The notes under the pieces: model-generated
Databases searched by the model: none
What the model was told of the DNA's origin: nothing
What the model saw: the letters and a program-made list of their open reading frames with translations, nothing else
Source of the DNA: an uncultured Clostridium sp.
GTDB taxonomy: Bacteria; Bacillota; Clostridia; Lachnospirales; Lachnospiraceae
NCBI GenBank assembly: GCA_900542035.1
Contig: UQMJ01000007.1
Span: 53,535-117,534 of the forward strand
Direction of reading: 5' to 3'
DNA length: 64,000 bases
Made by a program: the position numbers and the translations under genes
Shown here: piece after piece, positions 57,919-64,000 of the stretch
Layout: each line of letters starts with the position of its first letter
How positions within the stretch are numbered: position 1 is the stretch's first letter

Positions 57919-58380
57919 GTGCGCCTTGCGGCGCACGTCGCTAAGGGGGGAAGTCCCTAATCCGCCCTAGTAGTGGGAAGGATACAGCCAATGACAAAGG
58001 TGTCCGTCATGAGGTGGAATATGAAAGGACTGCTTAAATCAACAGATGAATGGGCAAGACATAGAATCAGTCGGTCTATCGGAAACAATAGAAGAAGATA
58101 AAATGGAAGAAGATAAAGACAAAGTATCGAATGCTGAAAGCATTGGGAATGGAACATTGGAAAGTAAAAGAACTTGTCTGGAGCAGAAAAGGTTATTGAA
58201 GAATGCCAAAAGATTTGAATCAGCTTTTTTCTAATAAAATAATAGCCAAGTTAGGATACCCATCCATACTTGACTATTATCTGGTAGTTTGTGAAAACTA
58301 AGGAACCGCCTAGTACCGAACGGTATGCTAGGTGGTGTGGGAAGACGGTAAATAAAATAATTATTTACCCCCTACCCGAT
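57919..58380 (+). mobile_element. Group II intron, small, without reverse transcriptase gene
   Basis: About 462 bases with intron-like ends. The 5' part starts GTGCGCC, has GTGCGCC-TTGC-GGCGCAC, then the domain I-like block containing GGTGTCCGTCATGAGGTGGA. The 3' part carries a domain V hairpin: ACCGCCTAG pairs with CTAGGTGGT around TACC-GAAC-GGTA (58306-58338), including a CGC triad. Domain VI is GGTAAATAA/TTATTTACC, and the end reads CCTACCCGAT. No intron-encoded protein is present; a 62-codon frame inside is charged and overlaps the RNA core, so it is rejected. It directly follows a terminator, the usual target of class C introns, and ends exactly at the stop codon of the minus-strand gene. 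It may need a protein from another copy to move. Confidence 0.82.
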
Positions 58381-58851
58381 TTACGCTTCTTTTTTGTCTT
58401 TCTTCCAGAACATCAGCTTGTCTCTCAGACGCTTCTTTTTTGGAGCGGGCTGGATGGATTTGCCGCGGACGCTCTTTAACTCAGTAATGTAAAGTCCGCT
58501 GATCACTACTTTTGCTTCGCTCTTAATTGGAAGAACCTGGTAAACTCTTTCATCCGCAATGAGGGTCATGATTTTCGGGCCAACTTTTGCCTTTACAATC
58601 GGAAGCTTTGCCCAGCGCATATATTTTGGGGTCTGCTCATAAACCATCTTGGGAAGGCCGGATTCTTTGATTTTTAACTTCTTTTTGTCAATCACCAGGA
58701 TTGAGACAGTCTGCTTGGCAGCTTCCATCATAGACTGGGATGCTTCCTGCTTCTTCTCCAGCTTGCGTCCGAAGTAGTACAGCACTCCCAGGATGATTGC
58801 GGCGATAAGCAGAACCCAGAGTATAACGTTTAAAATTAAATTCCAGTTCAT
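58381..58851 (-). CDS. Single-helix membrane protein of unknown function
   Basis: A 156-residue protein with an N-terminal transmembrane helix (residues 5-26) and a basic cytoplasmic-type domain. KQTVSILVIDKKKLKIKESG and GPKIMTLIADERVYQVLPI suggest a small beta-rich domain; the C-terminus is Lys-rich (KKRLRDKLMFWKKDKKEA). I do not recognise a named family. The ATG at 58851 is preceded by GGAGGTA on the minus strand. Its stop codon begins one base after the group II intron. It is convergent with the cassette and divergent from rpoB. Confidence 0.7.
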   Translation of the reverse strand: MNWNLILNVILWVLLIAAIILGVLYYFGRKLEKKQEASQSMMEAAKQTVSILVIDKKKLKIKESGLPKMVYEQTPKYMRWAKLPIVKAKVGPKIMTLIADERVYQVLPIKSEAKVVISGLYITELKSVRGKSIQPAPKKKRLRDKLMFWKKDKKEA

Positions 58852-58950
58852 CGGGCAATACCTCCAACAGTTTCCTTATTTATTAAGAAGGATTATACCA
58901 TTTATCGTGAAAAAAGGCAAGCAAAAGCGAAATATGTATAAAGATTGCCC

Positions 58951-58979
58951 TTGACAGCTTGACAACTGTATGGTAAACT
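58951..58979 (+). promoter_or_regulatory. Promoter of rpoB-rpoC
   Basis: TTGACA (58951-58956), 17-base spacer, TAAACT (58974-58979) with TG at n-2. A second TTGACA starts at 58959. The leader to the ATG is about 90 bases. A strong dedicated promoter fits the absence of ribosomal genes directly upstream. Confidence 0.7.
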
Positions 58980-59073
58980 GGAATGTGCACTATTGTGGCA
59001 ATTTAGGCCTTTACGGGTCAATTGCGCCCAAAAATAAAACGTGAAAGAAAAAGAAAACAGGGGTGAAACGTCA

Positions 59074-62000
59074 ATGGAGAAAAGCAAGATGCGTCCGGTG
59101 CCGGCCGGTAAGAGCGTAAGAATGAGCTTCTCAGGACAGAAAGAAGTCTTAGAGATGCCAAACCTGATTGAGATTCAGAAAAACTCCTATCAGTGGTTCT
59201 TAGACGAAGGACTCAAGGAAGTGTTTGAAGACATCTCTCCGATTGCGGATTTTGCAGGCCATCTGAGCCTGGAATTTGTAGACTTTACATTATGTAAGGA
59301 CGACATAAAGTACACCATCGAAGAGTGCAAAGAGAGGGACGCTACTTATGCAGCACCTTTAAAAGTAAGGGTGAGACTTTGCAACAAAGATAAAGACGAA
59401 ATCAATGAACACGAGATTTTCATGGGCGATCTTCCGCTTATGACTGACACAGGCTCTTTTGTTATCAACGGAGCAGAGCGAGTTATCGTTAGCCAGTTAG
59501 TTCGTTCGCCTGGTATCTACTATGGCATTGCACACGACAAAGTAGGTAAAGAACTGTACAGCGCTACAGTTATTCCGAACCGCGGCGCATGGCTGGAATA
59601 CGAGACGGATTCCAACGATATTTTCTATGTCCGTGTAGACCGTACCAGAAAAGTTCCGGTTACCGTGTTAATTCGTGCGCTGGGATATGGTACAAATGCA
59701 GAAATTATCGACTTATTCGGCGAAGAACCGAAATTATTAGCCAGCTTTGGTAAGGATACTTCCGATAATTACCAGGATGGTTTATTAGAGTTATATAAAA
59801 AGATCCGTCCAGGCGAACCGTTATCCGTTGATAGTGCAGAGAGTTTGCTCAACAGTATGTTCTTTGACCCCAGAAGATATGATTTGGCAAAAGTAGGCCG
59901 TTATAAATTTAATAAAAAACTGGCATTTAAGAATCGCATTAAAGGCCATACCCTGGCGGAAGATGTCGTTGACACCACCACCGGAGAGATTCTGGCAGAG
60001 GCCGGCACCAAGCTGGATAAGGAAATGGCAGATAAGATTCAGAATGCAGCAGTTCCGTTTGTATGGATTGAAGGACCGGAGCGCAAGCAGAAGGTGCTGT
60101 CCAATATGATGGTAGACCTGGCTTCCTATGTTTCCTTTGATCCGGAAGAGGTAGGAGTTACAGAGTTAGTTTACTACCCAGCATTAGAAGCTATCCTGTC
60201 AGAAGTTGGAACTTCTGATGAAGAGGAGTTAAAGGCAGCAATCCGCCGCAGCATCCACGAGCTGATTCCAAAGCATATCACTAAGGAAGATATTTTAGCT
60301 TCCATTAACTACAATATGCATCTGGAGCAGGAGATTGGTACTGCAGATGACATCGACCATCTGGGCAACCGCCGTATCCGCGCAGTAGGCGAGCTGCTTC
60401 AGAACCAGTACCGCATCGGTCTGTCCCGTATGGAGCGTGTGGTAAGAGAGCGTATGACAACCCAGGACATGGAGGGAATTACTCCTCAGTCCTTAATCAA
60501 CATCAAGCCGGTAACGGCAGCAGTGAAAGAGTTCTTCGGAAGTTCCCAGCTGTCCCAGTTCATGGATCAGAACAACCCGCTGGCTGAGCTGACCCACAAG
60601 AGACGTCTTTCCGCATTAGGTCCTGGAGGTTTGTCCAGAGATCGTGCCGGATTCGAGGTTCGAGACGTACACTACACCCATTACGGACGTATGTGCCCGA
60701 TCGAGACTCCTGAAGGACCGAACATCGGTCTGATCAACTCCCTTGCAACCTACGCAAGAGTAAATGAATACGGATTTATTGAAGCGCCTTACCGCGTTCT
60801 GGACAAATCCGATCCATTAAACCCGATTGTAACCGACGAAGTCGTATACCTGACTGCAGACGAAGAAGACAACTTCGTAGTTGCACAGGCAAACGAACCG
60901 TTAGACGCAGAAGGCCACTTTATCAACAATAACGTTTCCGGACGTTTCAGAGAAGAAACTTCTGCATTCCAGAAAAAAGCCATTGATCTGATGGACGTTT
61001 CCCCAAAGATGGTATTCTCTGTGGCAACTTCCATGATTCCTTTCCTGGAGAACGACGATGCGAACCGTGCTCTGATGGGATCTAATATGCAGCGTCAGGC
61101 GGTTCCGCTGTTATCTACCGAGGCGCCAGTAGTTGGTACCGGTATTGAGAACAAAGCGGCAGTTGACTCCGGCGTGTGTGTAGTAGCGAAAAATGCCGGT
61201 GTAGTAGAGAGATCTGCTTCTAATGAGATTATCATTAAGAGAGATTCTGACGGCAACAAGGATGTATATCATCTGACCAAATTTAAGAGAAGCAACCAGT
61301 CCAACTGCTACAACCAGAAGCCAATCGTATTTAAGGGCAACCATGTACAGGCCGGCGAGGTTATTGCAGACGGCCCATCCACTTCCAAGGGCGAGATCGC
61401 TCTGGGCAAGAACCCGTTAATCGGATTCATGACCTGGGAAGGTTACAACTACGAGGATGCGGTTCTCTTAAGCGAGCGTCTGGTACAGGAAGACGTTTAT
61501 ACTTCCGTCCATATTGAAGAATACGAGGCAGAAGCCCGCGATACCAAGTTAGGACCGGAAGAGATTACTCGCGACGTTCCTGGTGTAGGCGAGGATGCAT
61601 TAAAAGACCTGGACGAGAGAGGAATTATCCGTATCGGTGCAGAAGTCCGCGCCGGCGATATCCTGGTTGGAAAGGTAACTCCAAAGGGAGAGACTGAGCT
61701 GACCGCAGAAGAGAGACTGCTTCGTGCAATCTTCGGCGAGAAGGCAAGAGAAGTCCGCGATACTTCTTTAAAAGTACCTCATGGCGCATACGGCATTATC
61801 GTAGACGCTAAGGTATTTACCAGAGAAAACGGAGACGAGCTTTCTCCTGGCGTAAACGAGACTGTCCGCATTTATATTGCCCAGAAGAGAAAGATTTCTG
61901 TGGGAGATAAGATGGCAGGACGTCATGGTAACAAGGGTGTCGTTTCCCGTGTGCTTCCAGTAGAAGATATGCCGTTCCTTCCAAATGGCCGTCCGTTAGA

Positions 62001-62961
62001 TATCGTACTGAATCCTCTGGGCGTACCTTCCCGTATGAACATCGGACAGGTGCTGGAGATTCACTTGAGCCTTGCTGCAAAGGCATTGGGCTTTAACATT
62101 GCAACTCCGGTCTTTGACGGTGCAAACGAGAACGACATCATGGATACTCTGGATATTGCAAACGACTATGTAAATGGAACCTGGGAAGAATTCCAGGAGA
62201 AATATAAAGATGTGCTGGATGAAGGCGTTATGGATTACCTGGGAAGTCATCTGGAGCACCGCGCTCTCTGGAAGGGCGTACCGCTGTCCAGAGATGGTAA
62301 AGTCCGTCTGCGCGATGGACGTACCGGAGAGTATTTCGACAGTCCGGTTACTATCGGACATATGCACTACTTAAAGCTGCATCATCTGGTAGACGATAAG
62401 ATCCATGCGCGTTCCACCGGCCCATACTCCTTAGTAACCCAGCAGCCTCTGGGCGGTAAAGCACAGTTCGGCGGCCAGCGTTTCGGAGAGATGGAGGTTT
62501 GGGCTCTGGAGGCATATGGCGCATCCTATACCCTTCAGGAAATCCTGACCGTGAAGTCCGATGACGTGGTAGGACGTGTAAAGACCTACGAGGCAATCAT
62601 CAAGGGCGAGAACATTCCGGAGCCAGGTATTCCGGAGTCCTTCAAGGTGCTTTTAAAAGAGCTTCAGTCCTTAGGATTGGACGTAAGAGTGCTGCGTGAG
62701 GACAATACAGAAGTTGAAATGACAGAAAACATTGATTACGGCGATACCGATTTACGTTCCATTATCGAAGGGGATCGTCACAGCCGCCAGGATGAATCGT
62801 TTGGCAGCTATGGTTACCAGGAGCAGGAGTTCAAGGATAATGAACTGGTTGCCGTTGAAGATGACTATGTAGAAGATTCTGATGCAGACGGAGAGTTGGA
62901 TCTGGATTTTGGTGACAGCTTCGATGCAGACGATGCTTCTGATTTTGAAGATAACGAATAG
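59074..62961 (+). CDS. rpoB: DNA-directed RNA polymerase subunit beta
   Basis: A 1295-residue beta subunit, full length for Clostridia. The opening EVLEMPNLIEIQKNSYQWFL is standard. The rifampicin-binding cluster (about residues 488-522) reads FFGSSQLSQFMDQNNPLAEL then THKRRLSALGPGGL with no change at the positions known to give resistance, so sensitivity is expected. The C-terminal GGQRFGEMEVWALEAYGA is the switch/anchor region, followed by an acidic tail. ATG 59074 is chosen (GGGGTG upstream); a GTG at 59041 is in frame. rpoC follows after 15 bases with GGAGGGA. Confidence 0.97.
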   Translation: MEKSKMRPVPAGKSVRMSFSGQKEVLEMPNLIEIQKNSYQWFLDEGLKEVFEDISPIADFAGHLSLEFVDFTLCKDDIKYTIEECKERDATYAAPLKVRVRLCNKDKDEINEHEIFMGDLPLMTDTGSFVINGAERVIVSQLVRSPGIYYGIAHDKVGKELYSATVIPNRGAWLEYETDSNDIFYVRVDRTRKVPVTVLIRALGYGTNAEIIDLFGEEPKLLASFGKDTSDNYQDGLLELYKKIRPGEPLSVDSAESLLNSMFFDPRRYDLAKVGRYKFNKKLAFKNRIKGHTLAEDVVDTTTGEILAEAGTKLDKEMADKIQNAAVPFVWIEGPERKQKVLSNMMVDLASYVSFDPEEVGVTELVYYPALEAILSEVGTSDEEELKAAIRRSIHELIPKHITKEDILASINYNMHLEQEIGTADDIDHLGNRRIRAVGELLQNQYRIGLSRMERVVRERMTTQDMEGITPQSLINIKPVTAAVKEFFGSSQLSQFMDQNNPLAELTHKRRLSALGPGGLSRDRAGFEVRDVHYTHYGRMCPIETPEGPNIGLINSLATYARVNEYGFIEAPYRVLDKSDPLNPIVTDEVVYLTADEEDNFVVAQANEPLDAEGHFINNNVSGRFREETSAFQKKAIDLMDVSPKMVFSVATSMIPFLENDDANRALMGSNMQRQAVPLLSTEAPVVGTGIENKAAVDSGVCVVAKNAGVVERSASNEIIIKRDSDGNKDVYHLTKFKRSNQSNCYNQKPIVFKGNHVQAGEVIADGPSTSKGEIALGKNPLIGFMTWEGYNYEDAVLLSERLVQEDVYTSVHIEEYEAEARDTKLGPEEITRDVPGVGEDALKDLDERGIIRIGAEVRAGDILVGKVTPKGETELTAEERLLRAIFGEKAREVRDTSLKVPHGAYGIIVDAKVFTRENGDELSPGVNETVRIYIAQKRKISVGDKMAGRHGNKGVVSRVLPVEDMPFLPNGRPLDIVLNPLGVPSRMNIGQVLEIHLSLAAKALGFNIATPVFDGANENDIMDTLDIANDYVNGTWEEFQEKYKDVLDEGVMDYLGSHLEHRALWKGVPLSRDGKVRLRDGRTGEYFDSPVTIGHMHYLKLHHLVDDKIHARSTGPYSLVTQQPLGGKAQFGGQRFGEMEVWALEAYGASYTLQEILTVKSDDVVGRVKTYEAIIKGENIPEPGIPESFKVLLKELQSLGLDVRVLREDNTEVEMTENIDYGDTDLRSIIEGDRHSRQDESFGSYGYQEQEFKDNELVAVEDDYVEDSDADGELDLDFGDSFDADDASDFEDNE

Positions 62962-62976
62962 GAGGGAGTACCGCTC

Positions 62977-64000
62977 ATGCCAGAGACAAATGAAACTTAT
63001 CAGCCGTTGACTTTTGATGCAATTAAAATCGGCCTGGCTTCTCCGGAAAAGATTTTGGAGTGGTCCCACGGCGAAGTAAAGAAGCCGGAGACCATCAACT
63101 ATAGAACCTTAAAGCCGGAAAAAGACGGCCTGTTCTGCGAGAGAATCTTTGGACCGACCAAAGATTGGGAGTGTCACTGCGGCAAATATAAAAAGATTCG
63201 TTACAAAGGCGTTATCTGTGACCGATGCGGGGTAGAGGTAACGAAAGCAAGCGTTCGTAGAGAGCGGGTAGGCCATATTGCCCTGGCCGCTCCCGTATCC
63301 CACATCTGGTACTTTAAGGGAATCCCAAGCCGTATGGGACTGATTCTGGACATTTCTCCAAGAACCCTGGAGAAAGTTCTGTATTTTGCATCTTACATTG
63401 TATTAGATCCAGGCCAGACCAACCTTCAGTACAAGCAGGTTTTGTCTGAAAAGGAATACAGAGAAGAGATCGATAAGTACGGCTACGGTGCATTCCGCGC
63501 AGGAATGGGTGCAGAAGCCATTCAGGAAATCCTGAAAGCCATTGATTTGGAGAAGGATTCCACAGATTTAAGAAAGCAGTTAAAAGAAGCTACCGGCCAG
63601 AAGCGGGCGCGTATTATCAAGCGTCTGGAAGTAGTAGAAGCATTCCGTAACTCCGGCAACAAGCCAGAGTGGATGATTATGACCGTGATTCCGGTTATTC
63701 CTCCGGATATCCGTCCAATGGTACAGTTAGACGGCGGCCGTTTTGCAACTTCTGACTTAAACGACTTATATAGAAGAATTATCAACCGCAACAACCGTCT
63801 GGCACGTCTTCTGGAGCTCGGCGCTCCGGACATCATTGTCCGCAACGAGAAGCGTATGCTTCAGGAAGCAGTAGACGCCCTGATTGACAACGGCCGCCGC
63901 GGAAGACCAGTAACCGGCCCAGGCAACCGTGCATTAAAGTCCTTATCCGATATGTTAAAGGGTAAGCAGGGACGTTTCCGTCAGAACCTGTTAGGTAAGC
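62977..64000 (+). CDS. rpoC: DNA-directed RNA polymerase subunit beta', 5' part
   Basis: The first 341 residues; the gene runs off the window. It starts at ATG 62977 after GGAGGGA. LTFDAIKIGLASPEKILEWS is the usual opening. The N-terminal zinc finger CHCGKYKKIRYKGVICDRCG has all four Cys. FRNSGNKPEWMIMTVIPVIPPD and VQLDGGRFATSDLNDLYRRI lead into the rudder/clamp region. Cotranscribed with rpoB. The catalytic NADFDGD motif lies beyond the end. Confidence 0.97.
   Translation, partial: MPETNETYQPLTFDAIKIGLASPEKILEWSHGEVKKPETINYRTLKPEKDGLFCERIFGPTKDWECHCGKYKKIRYKGVICDRCGVEVTKASVRRERVGHIALAAPVSHIWYFKGIPSRMGLILDISPRTLEKVLYFASYIVLDPGQTNLQYKQVLSEKEYREEIDKYGYGAFRAGMGAEAIQEILKAIDLEKDSTDLRKQLKEATGQKRARIIKRLEVVEAFRNSGNKPEWMIMTVIPVIPPDIRPMVQLDGGRFATSDLNDLYRRIINRNNRLARLLELGAPDIIVRNEKRMLQEAVDALIDNGRRGRPVTGPGNRALKSLSDMLKGKQGRFRQNLLGK

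Noticed and set aside
58046..58234. A 62-codon frame inside the group II intron
   Set aside because: It overlaps the conserved intron RNA region, has highly repetitive charged composition and no good ribosome site.
60538..60640. Possible rifampicin-resistance changes in rpoB
   Set aside because: The cluster reads as the normal sensitive sequence at the recognised positions.

Overview
The window looks like chromosome of a spore-forming Gram-positive member of the Clostridia, most likely Lachnospiraceae. The support is protein style, moderate G+C, strong Shine-Dalgarno sites, a stage II sporulation gene (spoIIR), DUF4250, YesL and DUF1934 family genes, and clostridial-type rpoB/rpoC. I see no tRNA, rRNA, CRISPR array, intact insertion sequence or prophage.

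Layout. 1-838: 3' end of an M42 aminopeptidase gene. 872-15345: a collinear surface-glycan operon with a complete GDP-D-glycero-D-manno-heptose pathway (hddC, hddA, gmhB, gmhA), two family 2 glycosyltransferases, three large GT-C-like membrane proteins, the CDP-3,6-dideoxyhexose pathway up to the E1 dehydrase (rfbF, rfbG, rfbH) and a LicD-type transferase. 15346-17350: an A+T-rich accessory patch with an HPr-like protein lacking its phosphorylatable His, and a two-gene cassette (DUF4869 protein plus a small P-loop ATPase with a TOPRIM-like C-terminal half). 17338-21107: a LysR regulator divergent from a DASS transporter and an archaeal-type phosphoglycerate mutase gene. 21438-28461: DUF4143 ATPase, BCCT transporter, lipoprotein, DUF4250, asparaginase, cardiolipin synthase, CmpB-like membrane protein. 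28587-35501: probable operon plsC-pheA-DUF815 ATPase-ppx-ppk, ending at a strong terminator. 35576-44256: zinc phospholipase C-like protein, alanine/Na+ and Ca2+/Na+ transporters, cyclophilin, acetyltransferase, YesL, ispE and a GntR regulator. 44409-51652: TetR-controlled RND efflux operon with two tandem TolC-like genes. 51627-54868: spoIIR (minus), then ddl, murI and DUF1934. 59074-64000: rpoB and the 5' part of rpoC.

The strongest candidate for an undescribed system lies at 54949-57915, between the murI group and rpoB. It is an A+T-rich cassette with its own extended -10 promoter and terminator. It encodes a short N-terminal reading frame, an in-frame UGA, a nitrilase-superfamily protein with a plausible Glu-Lys-Cys triad, a protein with a central winged helix, and a helical protein I do not recognise. 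A small group II intron without a reverse transcriptase gene sits immediately after the cassette terminator (57919-58380). The DUF4869/ATPase pair is a second candidate.

All functions are inferred from reading motifs by eye; no database search was run. Promoters, operators and hairpins are sequence predictions.
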